From positions 1-5,032 of the forward strand of contig JAGAUG010000090.1 in assembly GCA_017828935.1 (NCBI GenBank): 5,032 bases of DNA, given 5' to 3'. Numbering within the stretch: the first letter of the stretch is position 1; each line of letters begins with the position of its first letter. The notes beneath the pieces were generated by a model. It searched no databases and was not told the origin of the DNA. It was given only the letters and a program-made list of their open reading frames with translations. Source of the DNA: Oscillospiraceae bacterium. GTDB lineage: Bacteria; Bacillota; Clostridia; Oscillospirales; Ruminococcaceae. The position numbers were made by a program, and so were the translations under genes. Positions 1 through 4,927 of this stretch are shown one piece after another.

Positions 1-1509
1 AATATTTATACTTACATTTGATATTTGTAATCCTTCAACTTCAATATCGACTCCATAACTGTTACAATTTTTTATTTGATCAGAAAGACTATCGTAACAA
101 TTGTTATTTAAAACGGCTCCAACGACACCTCCTACATGGACATCCGATTTTGATATTTGTAATCCTTCAACTTCAATATCGACTCCATAACTGTTACAAT
201 TTTTTATTTGATCAGAAAGACTATCGTAACAATTGTTATTTAAAACGGCTCCAACGACACCTCCTACATGGACATCCGATATTGATAATTCTATATTCTT
301 AACAGCAATTTTTGCTTTTTCAATACTGCAATTGCTTAAACATCCTCCGTCTACAACTTTAGCAGCAACACACCCCACAAAAATATCAAATTCCCTAAAA
401 TATTCAGTCTTACCAAAACTAAAATCAAAATCTTTTATTATTAAGTTTTCTATCTTACCAAATTCACCAACAACACCAAAAAAGCCTACACATCCACCAT
501 CTGAGCAGCTTTCTTTTATTCCACTTATCGTATATCCATTTCCGTCAAAATTACCCATATATTTTCTTTTTTCAAATCCTATTGGTGTCCAATCTCCGTC
601 CGACAAATCGATATCGTTGAGTAAAACCGCACTAGCCATTGTTTCTCCCGCATCAACTCTATTAGCAAACTCTCTAAGATCATCCGACGTTTTTATTAAA
701 TATACTCCGTCTTCGTTTTTTTTAAGCTCAAACTCATACTTTTCAACACAACAATTTTCTAATTTTCCATTGTTTTCTCCCACAATGAACCCCTTATATT
801 TTGTTATTCCCCCTTTTGCTATTGAAATTACATTAAAAACTTTACAGTCAACTATCTCGCCGTTATTTTTACCACAAATTGCTCCACTGTACGTGCAATT
901 CTTAAATTCATCAGTTATAAATATATATCTACTTAATCTTAAATTATATTCATATTTATTAAAAACAGATACCACATAAGCATGTTTCAAATAAATATCT
1001 CTAACTTTTCCTTCGTCTCCTATTACTCCAAATAACCCTGAATAAACTGATCCATTGTAAGCATTATTAATTTCTGTATAAAGCCCTGTTATAGTTTTTC
1101 CGTTACCATCAAATTCCCCTTGATAACTACAACTTTCCTCTACCCCTATTGGAATAAAATTAAAATTACGTAAAATCCTTCTCATCTCATCTTTTTCTTC
1201 CTCATCTTTTCCATCAGCTTCTCCGTATTCAATAAGTTGATTTAAACATCCTCTCTCTTGTGTCCCAGACTCTATTATATCTATATCGTTAACTAAGATC
1301 GCATTAGCTTTTCTGTCTTGCGCTATATTTTTATGTGTTCCGTTAACTATATAAGCAAACTCTCTAAGATCATCCGACGTTTTTATTAAATATACTCCAT
1401 CTTCGTTTTTTTCTATTCCAACAATAGATAACCCAAATAAAATCATCATCATCGCTGATAAAATTAAATACTTAAAATAACTTAAATTAAATTTTTTTAT
1501 AAAACTCAT
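1..1509 (-). CDS. Secreted GLUG-like/beta-helix repeat protein, 3' end outside window (partial)
   Basis: The reading frame is open for 503 codons from ATG at 1509 to the window edge with no stop, so the C-terminus is missing. The start is set by AAAGGAG at 1521-1527, 11 nt upstream. The N-terminus has lysines at 5-6 and a hydrophobic stretch (about 14-31) typical of a Sec signal or anchor, but no clear Ala-x-Ala site. Two homologous modules follow, opening at about 35-52 and 265-282 with the same residues (NEDGVYLIKTSDDLREFA). Each continues with an NDID strand, an IPIG or TPIG turn and an FDGNG loop (133-137 and 321-325). This is the pattern of GLUG-motif, right-handed beta-helix surface proteins of gut bacteria. 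Residues about 410-498 are two identical 44-residue repeats. The role is probably an exported surface or adhesin-like protein; no enzyme motif is seen. It is a paralogue of the gene at 2296-3372. The frame and secretion are secure; the fold is inferred from motif pattern. Confidence 0.88.
   Translation of the reverse strand, partial: MSFIKKFNLSYFKYLILSAMMMILFGLSIVGIEKNEDGVYLIKTSDDLREFAYIVNGTHKNIAQDRKANAILVNDIDIIESGTQERGCLNQLIEYGEADGKDEEEKDEMRRILRNFNFIPIGVEESCSYQGEFDGNGKTITGLYTEINNAYNGSVYSGLFGVIGDEGKVRDIYLKHAYVVSVFNKYEYNLRLSRYIFITDEFKNCTYSGAICGKNNGEIVDCKVFNVISIAKGGITKYKGFIVGENNGKLENCCVEKYEFELKKNEDGVYLIKTSDDLREFANRVDAGETMASAVLLNDIDLSDGDWTPIGFEKRKYMGNFDGNGYTISGIKESCSDGGCVGFFGVVGEFGKIENLIIKDFDFSFGKTEYFREFDIFVGCVAAKVVDGGCLSNCSIEKAKIAVKNIELSISDVHVGGVVGAVLNNNCYDSLSDQIKNCNSYGVDIEVEGLQISKSDVHVGGVVGAVLNNNCYDSLSDQIKNCNSYGVDIEVEGLQISNVSINI
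17..280. repeat. Perfect 132-bp tandem duplication inside the surface-protein gene
   Basis: Bases 17-148 and 149-280 are identical over all 132 positions. The match breaks at 16/148 on one side and 149/281 on the other. The period is 44 codons, so the frame is kept. Each unit encodes a segment starting SDVHVGGVVGAVLNNN and ending EVEGLQIS, which looks like one coil set of a repeat fold. The lack of any synonymous change means a very recent duplication, active homogenisation, or an assembly artefact. Confidence 0.97.
664..722. repeat. 59-bp direct repeat, copy 1 (start of second protein module)
   Basis: This stretch matches 1354-1412 with a single mismatch (g709 against a1399), 690 bp apart and in the same frame. 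It encodes the module-opening motif EDGVYLIKTSDDLREFA. Sequence outside it has diverged much more, so this short block is unusually conserved at DNA level. Confidence 0.92.
1354..1412. repeat. 59-bp direct repeat, copy 2 (start of first protein module)
   Basis: This is the partner of 664-722, with one mismatch in 59 bp. It codes for the same module-opening motif just after the signal sequence of the partial surface protein. Confidence 0.92.
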
Positions 1510-1644
1510 CTTTATAAACTCTCCTTTAAAATTTAAAATTAATAAAATAAATATTTTAAAAATTATTTTTATTATACCAAAACATCGTCGACAAATATTT
1601 AAATATATAAAATATATTTTTATCTTTATATTTAATATAAAAAT

Positions 1645-1673
1645 ATTTTATATCGTCTTATTTACTTTGTCAA
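1645..1673 (-). promoter_or_regulatory. Sigma-A-type promoter of the partial surface-protein gene
   Basis: On the minus strand a perfect TTGACA (1673-1668) is followed after exactly 17 nt by TAAAAT (1650-1645, 5 of 6 to consensus). Transcription would start near 1638, giving an AT-rich leader of about 130 nt before the ATG at 1509. The ribosome site AAAGGAG lies at 1521-1527. Confidence 0.75.
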
Positions 1674-1905
1674 TAGTTTTTTTAATTTTTATTCTTCACT
1701 TAATATATATTCTTTATTTAAGTCGACTTTCTACACTTGCTTTACTAAAAAGTTTTTTCCTACACTTAAAATTCTATTTCCAAAAATTTTATACGACTTC
1801 ATGATAATTATATCCTAAAACTCTTCACAAATATTTAACGCTTCTATATCAAATAAAAAAATAAAAATTTAATATTTATTCAAGAATATTTTATTTATAT
1901 CAGAA

Positions 1906-1960
1906 CAAAATAATAACATGTGATTAATAATAATAAATTTAATCACATGTTATTATTTTG
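1906..1960. repeat. Perfect 22-bp inverted repeat abutting the DUF1540 ribosome site
   Basis: Arms 1906-1927 and 1939-1960 are perfectly complementary over 22 bp around an 11-nt spacer. The core is AATAATAACATGTGATTA. The right arm ends one base before the GGGGAG ribosome site (1961-1966). In RNA this would be a long A/U-rich hairpin directly against the Shine-Dalgarno. In DNA it could be an operator. There is no U-tract after it, so it is not a standard terminator. Confidence 0.9.
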
Positions 1961-1975
1961 GGGGAGTGATTTATT

Positions 1976-2161
1976 ATGAATAGTTCAAATAATAATAACA
2001 CAAATAAAGACAAGAAAAATCATGTAAAATGCGATGTTTGTAACTGTGTACACAACGATCAAAACTGCGGCTGTACCGCTAAACAAATTTTAGTCGGACC
2101 GGATTTTGCAACTTCTCAAAAAGACACAACTTGCGCTAGCTTTAAAAAATCTAATAGCTAG
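1976..2161 (+). CDS. DUF1540 domain small cysteine-rich protein
   Basis: This is a 61-residue protein. After a polar Asn/Lys-rich tail (1-16) comes a compact domain with cysteines at 19, 22, 24, 31, 33 and 53 in the arrangement VKCDVCNC, NCGC, AKQILVG, then TTCASF. That order and spacing match the DUF1540 family (PF07561) of Firmicutes, which is thought to bind metal and has no established function. There is no signal peptide, so it is likely cytosolic. The start ATG is well supported by GGGGGAG at 1960-1966, 9 nt upstream. The gene stands alone, between a long inverted repeat (1906-1960) and a bidirectional terminator (2192-2248). The family call is by eye; a metal role is an inference from the cysteines. 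Confidence 0.88.
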   Translation: MNSSNNNNTNKDKKNHVKCDVCNCVHNDQNCGCTAKQILVGPDFATSQKDTTCASFKKSNS

Positions 2162-2191
2162 TTTAAAATATATTTTTTAATTTTATAAATC

Positions 2192-2248
2192 AAAAAAGAC
2201 TGTATCTAAACGATTAGTTATTAATAAGTTTAGTTTACAGTCTTTTTT
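2192..2248. terminator. Bidirectional intrinsic terminator between convergent genes
   Basis: The outer stem 2192-2204 pairs perfectly with 2236-2248 (13 bp, AAAAAAGACTGTA). After a small internal loop, 2206-2211 pairs with 2228-2233 (6 bp), leaving a 16-nt loop. The stem ends in six T on the plus strand and six A on the other, so it can stop both the DUF1540 transcript and the leftward-running surface-protein transcript ending at 2296. Confidence 0.9.
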
Positions 2249-2295
2249 AGAGTTAATATTTTATTTCAAAAAAGATTCTTATATATTTTTATTAT

Positions 2296-3372
2296 TTAAA
2301 AATTATTTATTAGATCTTCTAAGATCTCTAAAGTATTTTTGTTTCTATCAAAATACTTACCATCATCAGTAATTTCTACAAATTTTTTATATTCACTTAT
2401 GTAATTTTTATATTTTTCTTTTGATTTATCATCTAAAAACATTCCATCTTCTGGTTTGTTTTTCTCGTTTATACTACATGAGGCAACTCCAACATCACAA
2501 ATAAATTCATCATTTATGTTACAACTATCAAGAACTAGCAACCCCAGGTGCACTCCAATAAACGAACCCACTTTTTTGTCGCCAGAAATATATCCTAAGT
2601 TCGCGCAATTTTCAACAGTTTCTTCGTTTTGAGCAACCAAACCTGCTACATATTCAAATCCATAAATTCTACTCAAGTTACAGCAGTTACTAATTTCGCC
2701 TTTATTTATAACACAAACTCCACTAACATATCTGTCACCTATAATACAACCTCTTGTAAAACAATTCGTTATTTTTCCGTTGTTTTCAAGACATATAGCT
2801 GCAATATTTTCACTTCCGTATAGTTGCCCATTAAAACTACAACTATCTATCAAACCATTATTTATCTCACACAAACCAGATATATTAGATCCAGATTTAA
2901 TATAAAAATTTTCTAAATCTAAACTTTTAATAACACCGTTTTTCCCAACGTTTCCAAATAAAGCTGGATTTTGGTTATTATTTAAATTATTAAAATTTTT
3001 AATTTTATATCCCTGTCCGTTAAAACTTCCTGAGAACGGCGAGCTTGATGAACCTATTTTTAAAAACTCTTCTAAATCATTTTCTTGATCTTCTTGATCT
3101 TCAATCTCTTCTTGACTAGACCCAAGTATATTATCTAATTCTTGAGATTCTTGATTAAAATCAATATCTGAAACAAGCTCCGCATTAGCGAAGTTATTTT
3201 CATCAGAAACTATTCTCGAAAAAGTTTTTAAATCGTCGACAGAACCAATTTGATAGATTATTTCGTCACCTTCTTGTCTATATTCTAAATCAGCATATGT
3301 TACTAAATTTACACAAGCAAAAACTCCTAAAGATGTCAAAGCATATTTTAATAAATTTTGAAATTTAATCAT
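2296..3372 (-). CDS. Secreted GLUG-like repeat protein with 26-residue cysteine-ladder repeats
   Basis: The gene encodes 358 residues. I choose ATG at 3372, not the upstream in-frame ATG at 3450, because GAAAGGAG (3381-3388) sits 8 nt before it and the promoter -10 and likely start site lie inside the longer version. Residues 1-27 form a signal peptide (MIKF, hydrophobic core, VTYA before D28). A lead module follows with DDLKTF (46-51) and SDIDF (68-72), like the paralogue at 1-1509. Next come an acidic Glu/Asp/Gln-rich insert (about 74-103), an FNGQG loop (117-121), then four repeats of exactly 26 residues. These place Cys at 168/194/220 and 178/204/230/256 and Gly at 186/212/238/264, as expected for stacked beta-helix coils. 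The tail (about 300-358) is charged, and there is no LPxTG anchor. It is probably exported and non-covalently held or free. The function is unknown. Confidence 0.88.
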   Translation of the reverse strand: MIKFQNLLKYALTSLGVFACVNLVTYADLEYRQEGDEIIYQIGSVDDLKTFSRIVSDENNFANAELVSDIDFNQESQELDNILGSSQEEIEDQEDQENDLEEFLKIGSSSSPFSGSFNGQGYKIKNFNNLNNNQNPALFGNVGKNGVIKSLDLENFYIKSGSNISGLCEINNGLIDSCSFNGQLYGSENIAAICLENNGKITNCFTRGCIIGDRYVSGVCVINKGEISNCCNLSRIYGFEYVAGLVAQNEETVENCANLGYISGDKKVGSFIGVHLGLLVLDSCNINDEFICDVGVASCSINEKNKPEDGMFLDDKSKEKYKNYISEYKKFVEITDDGKYFDRNKNTLEILEDLINNF

Positions 3373-3399
3373 TAGATTCTCTCCTTTCGTTTTTATTTT

Positions 3400-3423
3400 T
3401 ATATCATGTATCAGCATGATATA
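3400..3423. promoter_or_regulatory. Palindrome at the transcription start of the secreted-protein gene (possible operator)
   Basis: Arms 3400-3408 (TATATCATG) and 3415-3423 (CATGATATA) are a perfect 9-bp inverted repeat with a 6-nt spacer. It lies just downstream of the minus-strand -10 (3434-3429), covering the expected start site. A bound dimer would block the promoter. The half-site ATGATAT also occurs in the promoter of the neighbouring XRE gene (3629-3635), so that regulator is a candidate ligand. This is inference. Confidence 0.55.
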
Positions 3424-3428
3424 GTTAT

Positions 3429-3457
3429 ATTGTATCATATTTTTAAACAAATGTCAA
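3429..3457 (-). promoter_or_regulatory. Sigma-A-type promoter of the secreted-protein gene
   Basis: On the minus strand a perfect TTGACA (3457-3452) is followed after 17 nt by TACAAT (3434-3429, 5 of 6). The -10 is preceded by TGA, an extended -10 element. The leader is about 50 nt to the ATG at 3372. Confidence 0.82.
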
Positions 3458-3510
3458 GTTTTTTTACCAAAAAACTTTTATTGTAATATCTTGGCAATAA
3501 ATATAAAAAT

Positions 3511-3546
3511 TATAATATAAAATATATAAATAAATTTTATATTATA
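3511..3546. repeat. 13-bp A/T-only inverted repeat in the divergent intergenic region
   Basis: Bases 3511-3523 and 3534-3546 are perfectly complementary around a 10-nt spacer, and consist only of A and T. In this base composition it carries little information. It could be a binding site between the two divergent promoters or chance. No gene is seen in 3458-3609. Confidence 0.4.
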
Positions 3547-3609
3547 CAAAAACTGGCATATATTAATAATTTAAACCCACAAATTGGTCGCATATATCCA
3601 AAAGAAGTA

Positions 3610-3638
3610 TTGACAAAAAAACAATAATATGATATTAT
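3610..3638 (+). promoter_or_regulatory. Sigma-A-type promoter of the XRE regulator gene
   Basis: TTGACA (3610-3615), a 17-nt spacer, then TATTAT (3633-3638, 5 of 6) with TGA just before it as an extended -10. The -10 sits inside a small palindrome (3624-3638, arms AATAATA T around g3631), suited to autorepression by the encoded regulator. The leader would be about 30 nt. Confidence 0.8.
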
Positions 3639-3675
3639 AATTGTTATAGAACTTTAAAATTATTTGGAGGTTGTG

Positions 3676-4065
3676 ATGTTTGGACATAGGTTAAGACGAT
3701 TAAGAAAAAGAATGTTTTTGTCGCAGGCTGCTTTAGGGAAGTTGCTTGGCCTTAGTACAAGCGCTATCGGGATGTACGAACAGGGACACAGAGAGCCTGA
3801 TTATCATATATTACAACGAGTTTGTAAATTATTTAATGTCTCAGCTGATTATATGGTAAACACAAGTTCTGATCATACTATATTTTTTAATCCAGATATA
3901 GATCACGATTTTATAAAGATTATTAATAATTTTACGAGTTCGTTACAAAAACAAAATCGTTTGTATTATAAAGACAGGCGTTTAGATAAGCGTGATATTG
4001 AGAAGCTTTCTGACGCAATAAATATGGCAGTAAATTATTATTTTACTTCGAATAATATTAGATAA
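3676..4065 (+). CDS. XRE-family helix-turn-helix transcriptional regulator
   Basis: This is a 129-residue protein. The start is ATG at 3676, with GGAGG (3666-3670) 5 nt upstream. The longer frame from TTG at 3664 would place the ribosome site inside the gene and is rejected. Residues about 3-60 are a classic HTH_3 (Cro/CI/SinR) domain: RLRRLRKRM, then LSQAALGKLLGLSTSAIG as the helix-turn-helix, then YEQGHREPD and the closing LFNVSADYM. The family binds palindromic DNA as a dimer, usually as a repressor. The C-terminal half (about 61-129) is polar and probably helical, with an RRLDKRDIEKLSDAI segment that may be for dimerisation. It is transcribed divergently from the secreted-protein gene, so control of that gene and of itself is likely but not shown. 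It is too short for a phage CI with a peptidase domain. Confidence 0.93.
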   Translation: MFGHRLRRLRKRMFLSQAALGKLLGLSTSAIGMYEQGHREPDYHILQRVCKLFNVSADYMVNTSSDHTIFFNPDIDHDFIKIINNFTSSLQKQNRLYYKDRRLDKRDIEKLSDAINMAVNYYFTSNNIR

Positions 4066-4090
4066 ATAAAGTAAAATATTTATATTTTAT

Positions 4091-4231
4091 AGTATATGTT
4101 TTGCAGCGTAAACATCAAAATCCTTTATGATAAAAAGCTATGAACCATGTCAGGCGGGGAACCGAGCAGCATTAAATAGATTTTTTTATGCATTTGAGGT
4201 AGTTTTGATGTTTACACTACAGGGCATATGC
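4091..4231 (+). ncRNA. ffs: Signal recognition particle RNA, short bacterial type
   Basis: The core 4149-4170 holds GTCAGG, CGG, the GGAA tetraloop, CCG and AGCAGC, matching SRP domain IV (in E. coli 4.5S RNA: GUCAGG, UCC, GGAA, GGA, AGCAGC) with identical spacing. The preceding TGAACC (4141-4146) is also conserved. The rest folds as one long hairpin: 4108-4120 pairs perfectly with 4203-4215 (13 bp), and the foot 4092-4106 pairs with 4217-4231 apart from one mismatch. The RNA binds Ffh and delivers nascent membrane and secreted proteins to FtsY. It has no Alu domain, so it is the small form and not the roughly 270-nt Bacillus/Clostridium type. It begins about 25 nt after the XRE stop; I see no convincing promoter of its own. 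The exact ends are estimates. Confidence 0.92.
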
Positions 4232-4238
4232 TTTTTTT
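4217..4238 (+). terminator. Intrinsic terminator at the 3' end of the SRP RNA
   Basis: The 3' arm of the SRP foot stem (4217-4231), which also contains the self-complementary GCATATGC, is followed at once by seven T (4232-4238). The RNA's own closing stem plus the U-run is a normal terminator layout. Confidence 0.75.
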
Positions 4239-4295
4239 GTTAAATTTATTTCTTTAGATAAGAATTTTTAAATCTAAAATATCCAAAAAATGATT

Positions 4296-4683
4296 TTACA
4301 AGAGAAATTAATCTTGGTTTTTCGGCGCTCCGGCGCCGAAAACTCTTAACTCCTGAATTTCTAAAAATTATTTGACAAAAAATTAATCTTGGTTTTTCGG
4401 CGCTCCGGCGCCGAAAACTCTTAACTCCTGAATTTCTAAAAATTATTTGACAAGAGAAATTAATCTTGGTTTTTCGGCACTCCGGCTCCGAAAACTCTCA
4501 ACTCCTGAATTTCTAAAAATTATTTGACAAGAGAAATTAATCTTGGTTTTTCGGCACTCCGGCTCCGAAAACTCTTAACTCCTGAATTTCAAAAAATTAT
4601 TTGACAAAAAATTAATCTTGGTTTTTCGGCGCTCCGGCTCCGAGAACTCTTAACTCTTAATTTCCAGAAAATAAAATTTGACA
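4296..4683. repeat. Five tandem 75-77 bp palindromic repeat units
   Basis: Units begin at ATTAATCTTGG at 4307, 4382, 4459, 4536 and 4611 (spacings 75, 77, 77, 75). Each contains a GC-rich hairpin (TTTTCGGCGC, loop TCCG, GCGCCGAAAA), then ACTCTTAACTCCTGAATTTC, then TTGACA exactly 65 nt after the unit start in units 1-4 (67 in unit 5). Units 1-2 have perfect stems. Units 3-4 carry GGCAC and GGCTCC changes that create two mismatches, and unit 5 has one. The linker before the next unit is either aaaa or agagaa. The loop with its closing pair is a C(UNCG)G tetraloop. No ORF or U-tract is present, so it is neither a gene nor a simple terminator. The GC-rich core stands out from the AT-rich background. 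Confidence 0.95.
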
Positions 4684-4706
4684 AAAATAATTTTTTATGG
4701 TATAAT
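4678..4706 (+). promoter_or_regulatory. Perfect consensus sigma-A promoter of the antisense RNA
   Basis: TTGACA (4678-4683), exactly 17 nt, TATAAT (4701-4706): both boxes match the consensus fully. The -35 is the TTGACA that ends the fifth repeat unit, so the promoter is built on the edge of the repeat array. Transcription would start near 4712-4713. No ORF follows on this strand. Confidence 0.9.
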
Positions 4707-4752
4707 AAAAACAAAGAAAAGATCGCTAGGATTATTTCAAACTAATCTTTGT
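4707..4752 (-). terminator. Weak intrinsic terminator of the small-ORF mRNA
   Basis: Reading leftward, ACAAAG (4752-4747) can pair with CTTTGT (4716-4711). An inner GATTA/TAATC hairpin lies between, and UUUU follows (4710-4707). The stem is short and interrupted, so the call is tentative. The same bases form the leader hairpin of the antisense RNA on the plus strand. Confidence 0.45.
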
Positions 4753-4826
4753 GGTTTATGTTTACGAAAATTATATTAATGTCTCCTTTGTGTTTAATCG
4801 ACACATCGCGAGACATCAATTTTTTT
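4712..4826 (+). ncRNA. Antisense RNA, candidate type I antitoxin
   Basis: The RNA runs from a perfect promoter (4678-4706) to a strong intrinsic terminator (4779-4826), about 115 nt, with no plausible coding frame. It is complementary to the last 28 or so codons of the minus-strand small ORF (4742-4873) and to its 3' tail. Its first part (4711-4754) nearly repeats the leader of the opposing mRNA (4968-4926 on the minus strand). It shares ACAAAGAAAAGAT, GGATTATT and TAATCTTTGTGG, and can itself form a leader hairpin. The convergent layout with 3' overlap is that of RatA and SR4, antitoxin RNAs of Bacillus type I systems, which pair with toxin mRNA and trigger RNase III decay. The transcript is strongly predicted; its antitoxin role is inferred. 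Confidence 0.7.
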
Positions 4827-4873
4827 ATGTAAGTAAACAACCAACCAAATAGACTAGCTATTTTTTTCTTCAT
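4742..4873 (-). CDS. 43-residue hydrophobic/basic peptide, candidate type I toxin
   Basis: The ORF starts at ATG 4873 and stops at TAG 4744-4742. It has a near-perfect ribosome site, AGGAGGTG (4888-4881), with 9 nt between AGGAGG and ATG. A consensus promoter lies at 4977-5005, so it is clearly meant to be expressed. The peptide opens MKKKIASLFGWLFTYIKK: a short hydrophobic helix (about 5-16) with one Trp flanked by lysines. The tail is polar and basic (SRDVSIKHKGD), followed by an Ile/Val/Phe-rich strand (INIIFVNIN) and HKD. I do not recognise a family. Type I toxins are typically small membrane-active peptides like this, though the hydrophobic stretch is shorter than a full membrane span. 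An antisense RNA (4712-4826) overlaps the 3' two-thirds. Other options are a leader peptide or a small membrane-active or bacteriocin-like peptide. Confidence 0.72.
   Translation of the reverse strand: MKKKIASLFGWLFTYIKKLMSRDVSIKHKGDINIIFVNINHKD
4779..4826 (+). terminator. Intrinsic terminator of the antisense RNA
   Basis: ATGTCTC (4779-4785) pairs with GAGACAT (4810-4816), and TGTGT (4789-4793) pairs with ACACA (4801-4805) within it. A run of seven T follows at 4820-4826. It lies inside the small ORF on the other strand. Confidence 0.82.
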
Positions 4874-4874
4874 C

Positions 4875-4927
4875 GGACATCACCTCCTACTCCCTAAATA
4901 AATAAAACTGAGAAGTGGGGTATGTCC
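4875..4927 (-). promoter_or_regulatory. Leader hairpin that can hide the toxin-like Shine-Dalgarno
   Basis: In the minus-strand mRNA, GGACAT (4927-4922) pairs with ATGTCC (4880-4875). After a 4-nt bulge, CACUUCU (4917-4911) pairs with GGAGGUG (4887-4881) using two G-U pairs. This puts the whole ribosome site in a stem and leaves only the ATG just outside. Such sequestration is common in type I toxin mRNAs. The fold was found by eye and its energy was not computed. Confidence 0.6.

Larger units (their letters stand above)
1510..1975. other. AT-rich divergent intergenic region, no gene seen
   Basis: This stretch separates the leftward surface gene from the rightward DUF1540 gene. I see the leftward promoter (1645-1673) and the inverted repeat at 1906-1960. 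No plus-strand promoter with both boxes near consensus could be found for the DUF1540 gene. The only minus-strand ORF noted is about 23 codons near 1800 with a poor ribosome site, and I do not call it. Confidence 0.7.

Noticed and set aside
18..302. Plus-strand ORF of 94 codons with an internal repeat
   Set aside because: It is the opposite-strand shadow of the 132-bp duplication in the real minus-strand gene and has no ribosome site.
233..979. Plus-strand ORF of 248 codons
   Set aside because: It is antisense to the partial surface-protein gene, Ser/Pro/Thr-rich without domain signs, and lacks a ribosome site. The minus frame has a start, SD, promoter, signal and motifs.
1731..1802. Minus-strand ORF of about 23 codons near 1802
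   Set aside because: The ribosome site is weak and distant, there is no family signal, and such short ORFs are common by chance here.
2629..2823. Plus-strand ORF of 64 codons
   Set aside because: It is antisense to the repeat region of the secreted protein; its pattern just mirrors those repeats.
3307..3330. Lipoprotein signal around Cys20 of the secreted protein
   Set aside because: The preceding residues VFA fit the lipobox poorly (Phe at -2), and a type I site VTYA before D28 is better.
3373..3450. 26-codon N-terminal extension of the secreted protein from ATG 3450
   Set aside because: It would cover the promoter -10 and the start-site palindrome, and place the ribosome site inside the gene. 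The signal peptide begins at ATG 3372.
3664..3675. Longer XRE protein starting at TTG 3664
   Set aside because: The GGAGG at 3666-3670 overlaps this start, so the ATG at 3676 is the real one.
4307..4680. GC-rich hairpins as a series of terminators
   Set aside because: On neither strand does a U-tract directly follow the stem.
4296..4683. Repeat array as a CRISPR
   Set aside because: Whole 75-77 bp units repeat, with no unique spacers between short repeats and no cas genes.
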